DNA from: an uncultured Lachnospiraceae bacterium
GTDB lineage: Bacteria > Bacillota > Clostridia > Lachnospirales > Lachnospiraceae
Assembly (NCBI GenBank): GCA_902803745.1
Contig: CADCRB010000115.1
Location: 1 to 55,234, forward strand
DNA length: 55,234 nucleotides
Direction of reading: 5' to 3'
The notes beneath the pieces were generated by a model that was given only the letters and a program-made list of their open reading frames with translations, made no database searches and was not told where the DNA came from. This document shows, piece by piece, positions 23,097 through 31,287 of the stretch; position 1 is the first letter of the stretch; every line of letters begins with the position of its first letter. The translations under genes and the position numbers were made by a program.

Positions 23097-24584
23097 ATGG
23101 TAAGCAACATCCCAAAGGCAAAAGTAGGCATAGTAGCAGTTTCGAGAGACTGTTTTCCTGCAGAGCTTGCAACAAACAGAAGAAAGGCTCTGGTAGATGC
23201 CTATGCAAAGAAGTATGACAAGGACGATATTTATGAGTGTCCTGTCTGTATCATCGAGAGTGAGACCCAGATGGTAGAAGCTCTTGAGGACGTAAAGAAG
23301 AACGACTGTAATGCGATAGTGGTTTATCTTGGCAATTTCGGTCCGGAAATAGCTGAGACTCTCCTTGCGAAGCATTTTGACGGTCCTTCGATGTTTATAG
23401 CGGCAGCGGAGGAAAGTCAGGCAGATCTGCTTGACGGCAGAGGCGATGCATATTGCGGTATGTTAAATGCGAGCTATAACCTTGCACTTAGAAATACAAA
23501 AGCTTACATACCTGAATATCCCGTCGGTGATGCTGATGACTGCGCTGATATGATTCATGATTTTCTTCCCATCGTAAGGGCGGTTGTAGGGCTTAAGAAT
23601 CTGAAGATCATATCTTTCGGACCAAGACCTCAGAATTTCCTTGCATGCAATGCCCCGATCAAGCAGCTTTACAATCTTGACGTAGAGATTGAAGAGGAGT
23701 CAGAGCTGGATCTTTTCGAGTCCTATCAGAAGCATGCCGATGATAAGGAAGGTATTGAGGAAATAGCAAAAGATATGGCTAAAGAGCTGGGTCAGTCCGA
23801 GGTTAATGATACTTTGAGAAAGCTGGCTCAGTATGAATTAACTCTTAAGGATTGGGTCAAGGAGCATATGGGCTATAGAAAGTATGTTGCGCTTACGACC
23901 AAGTGCTGGCCGGCCTTTCAGGATATGTTCCGTTTTAACCCCTGCTATGTGAATTCAAGACTTGCCGGACAGGGAATACCTGTGTCGTGTGAAGTTGATA
24001 TCTATGGTGTGCTGTCAGAGTACATAGGGACCTGTATTTCCGGAGATGCTGTAACTCTGCTTGATATAAACAATTCTGTACCTAAGGATATGTACAAAGA
24101 GTCAATAGAGGGCAAGTTCCCCTATGAGCATACCGATACGTTCATGGGCTTCCATTGCGGAAATACCTGTTCATCAAAGCTCTGCAATCCACATCTTTCG
24201 TATCAGAGGATTATGGCTCGTACCCATCCGAAGGATTGGTGCGACGGAACAATGGAAGGCGACATCAAGCCCGGCGATATCACTTTCTTCAGGCTTCAGT
24301 CTACAGCTGATGGAAAGCTTCGTGCATATCTTGCTGAAGGTGAGGTTCTTCCTGTTGCTACAAAGTCATTTGGCTCCATCGGAGTATTTGCTATCAAGGA
24401 AATGGGACGCTTCTACCGCCATATCCTTATAGGTAAGAATTATCCTCACCACGGTGCGGTCATGTTCGGACATTTTGGCAAGCCTTTGTTTGAAGTTTAT
24501 AAGTATATTGGAGTGGATCTGTCTGAGATTGGATATAATCAGCCGGCTTCTCTCCCTTATCCTTCAGAGAATCCTTTTAAGTAA
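23097..24584 (+). CDS. L-fucose/L-arabinose isomerase family protein
   Basis: 495 residues of the fucose/arabinose isomerase fold. The N-terminal Rossmann-like part starts KVGIVAVSRDCFPAEL; the C-terminal half carries cysteine- and His-rich stretches (FMGFHCGNTCSSKLCNP, MARTHPKDWCDG) and KNYPHHGAVMFGHFG that in this family hold the metal and substrate. The exact sugar is not evident; AraA- and FucI-type enzymes differ more from each other than this assignment can resolve. AGGAGG is 8 bases before the ATG. It follows the GH9 gene but has its own promoter and terminator. Abundant use of frequent codons and a strong leader suggest high expression. Confidence 0.8.
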   Translation: MVSNIPKAKVGIVAVSRDCFPAELATNRRKALVDAYAKKYDKDDIYECPVCIIESETQMVEALEDVKKNDCNAIVVYLGNFGPEIAETLLAKHFDGPSMFIAAAEESQADLLDGRGDAYCGMLNASYNLALRNTKAYIPEYPVGDADDCADMIHDFLPIVRAVVGLKNLKIISFGPRPQNFLACNAPIKQLYNLDVEIEEESELDLFESYQKHADDKEGIEEIAKDMAKELGQSEVNDTLRKLAQYELTLKDWVKEHMGYRKYVALTTKCWPAFQDMFRFNPCYVNSRLAGQGIPVSCEVDIYGVLSEYIGTCISGDAVTLLDINNSVPKDMYKESIEGKFPYEHTDTFMGFHCGNTCSSKLCNPHLSYQRIMARTHPKDWCDGTMEGDIKPGDITFFRLQSTADGKLRAYLAEGEVLPVATKSFGSIGVFAIKEMGRFYRHILIGKNYPHHGAVMFGHFGKPLFEVYKYIGVDLSEIGYNQPASLPYPSENPFK

Positions 24585-24615
24585 ACTTTCCTTGAGACAA
24601 AAGCAGTCAGTATTC

Positions 24616-24646
24616 GGAGCTGTGCTTAAACGCACAGCTCCTTTTT
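24616..24646 (+). terminator. Intrinsic terminator after the isomerase-like gene
   Basis: Perfect 10-bp stem GGAGCTGTGC/GCACAGCTCC with a 6-base loop and five T directly after. Confidence 0.93.
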
Positions 24647-24647
24647 A

Positions 24648-24656
24648 TGGTACAAT
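24648..24656 (+). promoter_or_regulatory. Extended -10 promoter of uvrC, leaderless start
   Basis: TGG-TACAAT (24648-24656) is an extended -10 element starting just after the terminator T run; the nearest -35-like TTAAAC (24626-24631) is the terminator loop, 19 bases away. Only 6 bases separate the -10 from the uvrC ATG. Confidence 0.5.
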
Positions 24657-24662
24657 CAGTTT

Positions 24663-26513
24663 ATGTCCAAAGAGTTTGACATAGAAAGCGAATTACAAAA
24701 GCTCCCGAAGTCACCCGGGGTTTATCTGATGCATGACGCGGACGATGTGATCATTTACATCGGGAAGGCTGTGAATCTGTTTAATCGTGTGCATTCATAT
24801 TTTCGGAAGACAAACAAATCGGAAAAGATCAAACGGATGGTGTCACAGATCGTCTGGTTTGAGTACATTCTGACCGATACTGAACTTGAAGCACTGGTAC
24901 TCGAAAACAATCTGATAAAAGAGCATCGTCCAAAGTACAATACAATGCTTAAGGATGATAAAACCTATCCTTACATAAAAGTAACAGTAAACGATCCATA
25001 TCCAAGGATAGTATTTTCGCGAACGATGAAAAGGGACAAGGCCAGATATTACGGACCGTATACTTCCAGCTACGGAGTGAGAGAGACTATAGAGCTTATA
25101 AATAAGATATATATGCTTAGATCCTGCAGCCGGGTTCTTCCAAGAGACAGGGGCAAAGACAGACCTTGTCTGAATTATCACATGAAACAATGCTCGGCTC
25201 CGTGCCGCGCTGATTTTAGCACAGAGGATGAAACGGAATATGCAGAAAATGTGAGGGGGGCACTTGATTTTCTGAATGGAAGGTATGAACCGGTGCTGAA
25301 AAACCTTCAGGAAAAGATGAATAATGCATCAGACAGGATGGATTATGAGAATGCCGCTGTATACAGAGACCTTATAGAGTCAGTCAGATCGGTGTCGGAA
25401 AAACAGAAGATAACAGCGCATGACGGAGAAGACAGGGATGTGATCGCATTAAAACGTGACAGAGAAGACGCGGTAGTTGTTGTTTTCTTCGTAAGGGAGG
25501 GAAGGCTAATAGGCAGAGATCATTATATGCTAAGCCACGTATCGGCTGATGCTGCAGATGAGGAGATATTGAATGATTTTATCGGTCAGTTCTACACAGG
25601 AACTCCTTTCGTACCGAGAGAGATAATGCTGGAGATGGAGGTAGCTGACAGGGATGTTATGGAGAGATTTCTCACCGAAAAGAGGGGAGGGCGCGTATCT
25701 ATAATTGTGCCAAAGATAGGGCAGAAAGAGCGTCTGGTGGAATTAGCAAGCCGCAATGCAAATACTATCCTTGAGAATTCCAAGGATCGGATCAAACGAG
25801 AGGAAGGCAGGACTATTGGAGCTGCAAAAGAGATTGCCGGGTGGCTTGGGTTGTCAGATGTTGAACGTATGGAATCTTACGATATATCCCATATTTCCGG
25901 ATTTGACTCAGTAGGGAGTATGGTGGTATTCGAGAGAGGAAAAGCGAAAAAGTCTGATTACCGGAAGTTTCGTCTTTCGCCGGGAATAGGGAATAATGAT
26001 TATGAATCAATGAAGGAAGTGCTGACAAGACGATTTACGCATGAAGCAAAATCAGAGTATGACAGCTTTAGCAGATACCCGGATTTGATACTTATGGATG
26101 GCGGCAGAGGACAGGTAAATATCTGTCTAGAGGTGCTGAATGATCTGGGATTAAGGATACCCGTAGCGGGAATGGTGAAGGATGAAAGACATCGCACGCG
26201 TGGCATATATTTTGAGGAGCAGGAGATACCGATAGATATACACTCTGAGGGATTTAAGCTTGCAACACGAATACAGGATGAGGTACACAGGTTTGCCATA
26301 GAATATCACAGATCACTTAGATCCATTAATCAGGTTCATTCTGTATTGGACGATATACCTGGTATCGGTCCCGCCAGACGCAAGGCTTTGATGAAGCGTT
26401 TTGGCAGCATAGAGAAAATAATGAGCGCGGATGTTGAGGAGCTGTCAGAAACAGAGGGTATGAACACCAGGGCGGCGATGGCAGTGGCAGAATATTTCAA
26501 AAAAAAGACTTAA
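24663..26513 (+). CDS. uvrC: Excinuclease ABC subunit C
   Basis: UvrC makes both cuts around a DNA lesion after UvrAB loading. 616 residues, normal: GIY-YIG nuclease at the N-terminus (GVYLMHDADDVIIYIGKA), the cysteine-rich PCLNYHMKQCSAPC, a UvrB-binding UVR segment (MDYENAAVYRDLI), the RNase-H-like second nuclease (ESYDISHISG, LILMDGGRGQV) and C-terminal helix-hairpin-helix motifs (LDDIPGIGPARRKALMKRFG). There is no ribosome-binding site before ATG 24663. Confidence 0.97.
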   Translation: MSKEFDIESELQKLPKSPGVYLMHDADDVIIYIGKAVNLFNRVHSYFRKTNKSEKIKRMVSQIVWFEYILTDTELEALVLENNLIKEHRPKYNTMLKDDKTYPYIKVTVNDPYPRIVFSRTMKRDKARYYGPYTSSYGVRETIELINKIYMLRSCSRVLPRDRGKDRPCLNYHMKQCSAPCRADFSTEDETEYAENVRGALDFLNGRYEPVLKNLQEKMNNASDRMDYENAAVYRDLIESVRSVSEKQKITAHDGEDRDVIALKRDREDAVVVVFFVREGRLIGRDHYMLSHVSADAADEEILNDFIGQFYTGTPFVPREIMLEMEVADRDVMERFLTEKRGGRVSIIVPKIGQKERLVELASRNANTILENSKDRIKREEGRTIGAAKEIAGWLGLSDVERMESYDISHISGFDSVGSMVVFERGKAKKSDYRKFRLSPGIGNNDYESMKEVLTRRFTHEAKSEYDSFSRYPDLILMDGGRGQVNICLEVLNDLGLRIPVAGMVKDERHRTRGIYFEEQEIPIDIHSEGFKLATRIQDEVHRFAIEYHRSLRSINQVHSVLDDIPGIGPARRKALMKRFGSIEKIMSADVEELSETEGMNTRAAMAVAEYFKKKT

Positions 26514-26522
26514 GTGGAAGAT

Positions 26523-26550
26523 TTGCACCTGCACGTGTTTATGGTATCAT
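26523..26550 (+). promoter_or_regulatory. Promoter of hprK run
   Basis: TTGCAC (26523-26528), 16 bases, TATCAT (26545-26550), in the 104-base gap after uvrC; leader about 60 bases. Confidence 0.5.
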
Positions 26551-26617
26551 GAATCATTGATTTAGTGGGATATCGAGGATATTTATCTATTATTAACTGA
26601 AAGACAGGAGGATCATC

Positions 26618-27544
26618 ATGGCAAGTGTTCCGTTGGAGGAGGTCGTCGAGAAGATGGCGCTCACAAATATAACACCCGAGGTAGATATCTCTGAAATAAA
26701 GATTGAGAAGCCGGATATTAACCGCCCGGCTCTTCAGTTTGCTGATTATTTTGAAATGTTTGATGCCTCCAGACTTGAGATCATCGGTGCAGGAGAATTT
26801 TCGTTCATAGAGCAGAAATCCGAGGAGGAAAGGCGTCAGATATATGAAAGATTTCTTAACAATCCTATACCGTGTGTAGTATTTTGCAGGAATCTGGAGC
26901 CGGATGAACAGTTTAGGGAGACCGCGGTAAAATATGGCGTTCCTCTTATGAAATCGGCGATGCCTACATCTGCATTTATGGCAGAGATCATAAGGTGGCT
27001 CAATGTCAAACTGGCACCGTGCATATCCATACACGGAGTTTTGGTAGATGTATATGGTGAGGGAGTACTGATCACGGGTGAGAGTGGTATTGGAAAAAGC
27101 GAGGCGGCACTTGAGCTCGTAAAACGTGGGCACAGACTGATCACCGATGATGTAGTTGAGATAAGAAAGGTTTCGGATGAAACACTTGTCGGATCAGCGC
27201 CGGATATAACAAAGCATTTTATTGAACTCCGTGGCATTGGGATAGTGGATGTTTATGCACTTTATGGTGCATCAGCCATAGAGGAAACGCAGAATATCGA
27301 TCTGGTCATAAGATTGGAAGACTGGGATAAAGATAAAGATTATGACAGACTTGGCCTTGAGGAAGAGCATACCGAGTATTTGGGAAATCAGGTTGTCTGT
27401 CATGTGATCCCTATAAGGCCCGGAAGAAATCTGGCAGTCATATGTGAGACAGCGGCAATAAATCACAGATTGAAGAAGATGGGATATAATGCAGCGAAAG
27501 AGCTTTATAAGAGAGTGCAGGACAATCTGCAAAGGAGGAGCTGA
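26618..27544 (+). CDS. hprK: HPr kinase/phosphorylase
   Basis: Bifunctional sensor that phosphorylates and dephosphorylates Ser46 of HPr/Crh in response to glycolytic intermediates. 308 residues: N-terminal domain, catalytic His region (CISIHGVLVDVYGEGVLITG), Walker A GESGIGKS (154-161), GHRLITDDVV, and the signature ELRGIGIVDVYALYGASAI that couples kinase and phosphorylase. Strong AGGAGG before ATG. It heads the run hprK-glcK-murB-rapZ-whiA-HPr-like. The only HPr-type proteins in this window keep the Ser but not the catalytic His. Confidence 0.96.
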   Translation: MASVPLEEVVEKMALTNITPEVDISEIKIEKPDINRPALQFADYFEMFDASRLEIIGAGEFSFIEQKSEEERRQIYERFLNNPIPCVVFCRNLEPDEQFRETAVKYGVPLMKSAMPTSAFMAEIIRWLNVKLAPCISIHGVLVDVYGEGVLITGESGIGKSEAALELVKRGHRLITDDVVEIRKVSDETLVGSAPDITKHFIELRGIGIVDVYALYGASAIEETQNIDLVIRLEDWDKDKDYDRLGLEEEHTEYLGNQVVCHVIPIRPGRNLAVICETAAINHRLKKMGYNAAKELYKRVQDNLQRRS

Positions 27545-27546
27545 AA

Positions 27547-28482
27547 ATGAAATATGCGGTAGGTATAGATGTAGGTGGAACATCCGTAAAACTTGGTCTC
27601 GTCAGCGTGGAAGGCGAGATTACTGAAATGTGGGAAATACCCACCCGGACTGAGGATGGAGGAAAGAATATCCTGCCGGATATAGCTTCATCAGTAAAGA
27701 GTAAAATGTCGGAAAAAGGATTGGCGGATGATATAGTGGGTGCGGGGATAGGTCTTCCCGGACCTGTTGATGATGAAGGTGTGATAAGAAAAGCCGTTAA
27801 TCTTCATTGGGAGAGAACGTTCAATGTGGCAGATGAACTGTCCGGTCTTCTGGACGGGATGGTAGTAAAAGCCGGTAATGATGCTAATGTTGCTGCTCTT
27901 GGTGAGTACTGGCAGGGGGCAGGCAAAGACTATGGCGATATGGTGATGGTCACTCTTGGTACCGGTATAGGCGGCGGGATCATACATCATGGGCAGATAT
28001 ATGCAGGAACCACCGGGGCAGGCGGGGAGATAGGCCATATCTGTCTGGAGCCGGATGAAAAGATCCACTGCAATTGCGGGAATACCGGCTGTTTTGAGCA
28101 GTATGCTTCTGCTACGGGTATAGTAAGGCTTGCAAAAGAGGAGCTGGGAGCGTCGACAGAAGAATCTGTGCTTCGACAGGAGGAGATTACTGCAAAGGCT
28201 GTATGGGATGCGGTCAGAGACGGAGATTCGACCGCCATAAGAATAGCTGACAGATTTGGTTATTACCTTGGCTGGGGACTTTCGATAATAGCCGGTGTCG
28301 TAAATCCTGAGGTGTTTGTATTAGGCGGAGGAGTATCAAAAGCAGGAGACATTATCCTTCCGTTTGTAAGGAAGAATTTTGACAAGCACGCTTTTCATGC
28401 CTGTAGGGATGCGCAGATAGTCATAGCGACACTTGGAAACAGCGCCGGGACTCTTGGCGCGGCAAAGATGGTCATTAATTAA
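27547..28482 (+). CDS. ROK family glucokinase
   Basis: 311-residue sugar kinase: ATP-binding VGIDVGGTSVKLGLV at the N-terminus, GTGIGGGIIHHGQIY, and the ROK zinc motif CNCGNTGCFEQYAS with its upstream His (GGEIGHICLE). This pattern is typical of glucokinases of the ROK group that feed glycolysis with glucose 6-phosphate, useful where glucose enters without PTS. It starts 2 bases after hprK and has a strong AAAGGAGG site. Confidence 0.9.
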   Translation: MKYAVGIDVGGTSVKLGLVSVEGEITEMWEIPTRTEDGGKNILPDIASSVKSKMSEKGLADDIVGAGIGLPGPVDDEGVIRKAVNLHWERTFNVADELSGLLDGMVVKAGNDANVAALGEYWQGAGKDYGDMVMVTLGTGIGGGIIHHGQIYAGTTGAGGEIGHICLEPDEKIHCNCGNTGCFEQYASATGIVRLAKEELGASTEESVLRQEEITAKAVWDAVRDGDSTAIRIADRFGYYLGWGLSIIAGVVNPEVFVLGGGVSKAGDIILPFVRKNFDKHAFHACRDAQIVIATLGNSAGTLGAAKMVIN

Positions 28483-29405
28483 TGGAACAGGCTGCTTTTG
28501 AATCCGGACTATACGAGATCTGCGTCGGGGACAGCGTACGAAAAAATGAACCGATGTCTGAACACACGACGTTCAGAACCGGAGGCAACGCTGATTATTT
28601 TGTAATCCCTTCTGACAGGAACATCTTTATCAGGCTGCTTCATTATATAAGGCAGACTGAGAGAGAGTACTTTATTCTTGGGAAAGGAAGCAATATCCTT
28701 GTTGGAGACAGGGGATACAGAGGTACGGTTATCGATACATCCGGGATGATGAACAATGTTTCGATAGAGGGAGAAGTAATACGGGCTGAAGCAGGAGCGG
28801 GTCTCGGGAACGTTGCTAATTTGGCGGCAGAGGCATCTTTAACCGGAATGGAGTTTGCATCCGGCATACCGGGGTCAATAGGAGGAGCGGTGTTTATGAA
28901 TGCCGGCGCCTACGGGGGCGAAATGTCACAGATCGTGACATCGGTAGAAGTAATGGATGCCTCCGGAAAAGTGAAAAGTTTAGCAGGTTCTGAAATGGAG
29001 TTTGCGTACAGGGCATCTGTCGCACAGAGAGAGAATCTTCCGATAATCGCTGTAGAAATGATACTCCAAAGGGGAAGAAAAGAAACAATAAAAGAAAGAA
29101 TCAGAGAGCTGGGAATAGAAAGAGCTAAAAAACAGCCTTTGGAATTCCCGTCTGCAGGTTCAACGTTTAAGAGACCGGAAGGATATTACGCAGGAAAGTT
29201 GATATCCGATGCGGGGTTATCCGGACTGACTATAGGCGGAGCGTGTGTTTCACCAAAGCATAACGGCTTTATCATTAATCTGGGAGATGCTACATCAGAG
29301 GATATTCTGAATCTGATAAATGAGGTAAAAGATCGGGTCAGAGCGGGCTTTGGAGTAGAACTTGTCCCAGAGATAAAGATGATAGGAGAGTTTCAGGGAG
29401 AATGA
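28482..29405 (+). CDS. murB: UDP-N-acetylenolpyruvoylglucosamine reductase
   Basis: FAD enzyme reducing enolpyruvyl-UDP-GlcNAc to UDP-MurNAc in peptidoglycan synthesis. 307 residues: EHTTFRTGGNADYFV, GKGSNILVGDRGYRGTVI, GIPGSIGGAVFMNAGAYG, and the proton-donor region SAGSTFKRPEGYYAGKLI with LSGLTIGGACVS. It is of the short MurB type without the extra C-terminal subdomain loop. TAATG overlap with glcK and 4-base overlap with rapZ. Confidence 0.96.
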   Translation: MEQAAFESGLYEICVGDSVRKNEPMSEHTTFRTGGNADYFVIPSDRNIFIRLLHYIRQTEREYFILGKGSNILVGDRGYRGTVIDTSGMMNNVSIEGEVIRAEAGAGLGNVANLAAEASLTGMEFASGIPGSIGGAVFMNAGAYGGEMSQIVTSVEVMDASGKVKSLAGSEMEFAYRASVAQRENLPIIAVEMILQRGRKETIKERIRELGIERAKKQPLEFPSAGSTFKRPEGYYAGKLISDAGLSGLTIGGACVSPKHNGFIINLGDATSEDILNLINEVKDRVRAGFGVELVPEIKMIGEFQGE

Positions 29406-30292
29406 AGCTGGTAATAGTTACCGGAATGTCCGGCGCAGGAAAGAGCAGTACATTAAAGATGATGGAGGATCTTGGATTTTTCTGCATAGATAATCTTCCT
29501 GCCCCTCTTATAGAAAAGTTTGCCGAGCTTCTTACCGGTCCTTTATCGGAAATGCCGGGCGGAGAGCTTGGGAAGGTTGCTATAGGTGTAGATGCCCGGA
29601 CGGGATTGATATCGCTGAAAAAACCCCTTGAAACATTAAAATCTCAGGGGGTGATGTATGAGATTTTTTTCCTTGATGCTGAGGACAGCATTCTTGTTAA
29701 GAGATTTAAGGAAACCAGGCGGGCACACCCCCTTGCCATGGAGGGGCGCATAGAGGACGGAATAGCTGAGGAAAGAAAACAGCTTGAGTATCTGAGAAGG
29801 AATGCTACCTATATACTTGATACTTCCCATATGCTGATCAGGGATTTAAAAAAAGAGATAAATGATATATATGCAGCCAATAAGAACTACGGTAATTTAT
29901 ACATAAACATCCTGTCTTTCGGATTTAAATATGGTATACCTGCTGATGCGGATCTGGTATTTGATGTCCGGTTTCTTCCTAATCCGTTTTACATTGATGA
30001 ACTGAAGAATGATACCGGAATGGATAAGAACGTTCGCGACTATGTTATGTCTTTTGATGAAGCGCACGTTTTTCTGAGTAAACTTCAGGATATGATCCTT
30101 TTTTTGATCCCTAATTATGTGAAAGAAGGTAAAAATCAGCTTGTGATCGCAGTGGGATGTACGGGCGGAAAGCACAGGTCTGTTTGTCTTGCCGAGGAGC
30201 TATATAAAGGACTTTCAAAAACGGCAGAATATGGAATAAGAGTGGAACACAGGGATATAGACAAGGATACTAACCGGCAGAAGATAAGGTAA
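29402..30292 (+). CDS. rapZ: RNase adapter / nucleotide-binding protein RapZ (YvcJ)
   Basis: 296 residues. P-loop GMSGAGKSS (about 8-16), FFCIDNLPAPLI, the FLDAEDSILVKRFKETRRAHPL segment, and the C-terminal RapZ domain with SFGFKYGIPADADLVFDVRFLPNP and GCTGGKHRSV. In enterobacteria RapZ controls GlmS via a small RNA and RNase E; in Firmicutes (YvcJ) the role is less clear. It sits directly before whiA, as in most Gram-positive bacteria, but yvcK, usually between them, is absent here. Confidence 0.95.
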   Translation: MKLVIVTGMSGAGKSSTLKMMEDLGFFCIDNLPAPLIEKFAELLTGPLSEMPGGELGKVAIGVDARTGLISLKKPLETLKSQGVMYEIFFLDAEDSILVKRFKETRRAHPLAMEGRIEDGIAEERKQLEYLRRNATYILDTSHMLIRDLKKEINDIYAANKNYGNLYINILSFGFKYGIPADADLVFDVRFLPNPFYIDELKNDTGMDKNVRDYVMSFDEAHVFLSKLQDMILFLIPNYVKEGKNQLVIAVGCTGGKHRSVCLAEELYKGLSKTAEYGIRVEHRDIDKDTNRQKIR

Positions 30293-30296
30293 TGAC

Positions 30297-30962
30297 ATGT
30301 CTTTTTCACAGGATGTAAAGACGGAAATATTGAACCGGCAGCAAAAAAAACTCAAAGGCTTTACATTTCCTCAAAATGCTAATAATATAAATCCGTCTTT
30401 GGAATTGGCATTCCTTTTTGTGGAACAGGGGTCTGTCAACGATCCCAGGAGCAGTTACCATCTTGAGATCTCATGTAATGATTCGGCTGAAGCAGAGGCA
30501 GTTGCCGGTATTATGACCGGGCAGGGATTCAAGGCGAGAATTGTTTGCAGAAAAGGAAAGCATATCGTATATCTTAAAGACAGAGAGAGTATAGCAGACT
30601 TTCTGGGGTATATCGGAGCCATAAATGCCATGATGGAAATGGAGAACTCTCTTATCCTTAAGGATATGAGAAACTCTGTTAACAGAAAGGTGAATTTTGA
30701 AACGGCTAACATTGAAAGAACCGTTGGGGCTGCAGTAAAGGATATAGAGGATATACGTTACATAGAATCGCATGGCGGATTAAAACAGCTTCACGGAGGT
30801 CTGAAGGAAATTGCGCAGCTGCGCATAGAGTATCCGGATGCGACGCTAAAAAGTCTTGGAGAGAAGGTGGATCCTCCGATCGGAAAATCAGGAGTGAACC
30901 ACAGACTCAGAAAAATAAGAGAATATGCCGAAAGACTCAGGATCCGGCAAAAGGGGAAGTAA
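30297..30962 (+). CDS. whiA: WhiA-like DNA-binding protein, shortened
   Basis: 221 residues, against about 310-320 for usual WhiA. The first ~20 residues match the WhiA start (MSFSQDVKTEIL), then the sequence jumps to the second half of the LAGLIDADG-like region (EQGSVNDPRSSYHLEI, FLGYIGAINAMMEMEN, VNRKVNFETANIERT). The C-terminal helix-turn-helix (IAQLRIEYPDATLKSLG, KSGVNHRLRKI) is intact. About 95 residues that form the first repeat are missing without any frameshift. WhiA acts in division and DNA binding in Gram-positives. It begins 4 bases after rapZ and ends 2 bases before the HPr-like gene. Confidence 0.9.
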   Translation: MSFSQDVKTEILNRQQKKLKGFTFPQNANNINPSLELAFLFVEQGSVNDPRSSYHLEISCNDSAEAEAVAGIMTGQGFKARIVCRKGKHIVYLKDRESIADFLGYIGAINAMMEMENSLILKDMRNSVNRKVNFETANIERTVGAAVKDIEDIRYIESHGGLKQLHGGLKEIAQLRIEYPDATLKSLGEKVDPPIGKSGVNHRLRKIREYAERLRIRQKGK

Positions 30963-30964
30963 TC

Positions 30965-31219
30965 ATGAAAAAAAGTGAAGTTGTAGTTAATGTGAAAGAT
31001 GACAGGGATGCAAGACCGATAGCATTTTTGGTTCAGACAGCAAGTCAATTTGAGTCCAAAATCTATATTGACTGTGAAGACAAGCATGTAAATGCAAAAT
31101 CAATAATGGGTATGATGACGCTCTCGCTTACGAATGGAACAGAAGCCCTTATCTCAGCTGATGGAAAGGATGAGAATGAAGCCTTGGCTACGATAGAGGA
31201 ATTTCTGACAAAAGGGTGA
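30965..31219 (+). CDS. HPr/Crh-like protein without catalytic histidine
   Basis: 84 residues aligned without gaps to HPr. The active-site segment reads DDRDARPIAFLVQTAS, with Asp at position 15 where HPr has the phosphocarrier His; Arg17 and Pro18 are kept. The regulatory site NAKSIMGMMTLS keeps Ser46. So it could be phosphorylated by HprK but should not carry phosphate for PTS, as with Bacillus Crh (Gln15), which also lies directly downstream of whiA (yvcL). Co-location with hprK four genes upstream supports a signalling role through CcpA-like regulators (inference). Confidence 0.9.
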   Translation: MKKSEVVVNVKDDRDARPIAFLVQTASQFESKIYIDCEDKHVNAKSIMGMMTLSLTNGTEALISADGKDENEALATIEEFLTKG

Positions 31220-31234
31220 GATGTATGATATAAT
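31205..31234 (+). promoter_or_regulatory. Promoter of fba
   Basis: CTGACA (31205-31210), 18 bases, TATAAT (31229-31234) with an extended TGA before the -10. The -35 lies in the last codons of the HPr-like gene. Confidence 0.65.
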
Positions 31235-31287
31235 CAATCTTGTCATTTTTTGACACCGAAAAAATTTTTTAAAAAAGGAGAAGAGAT

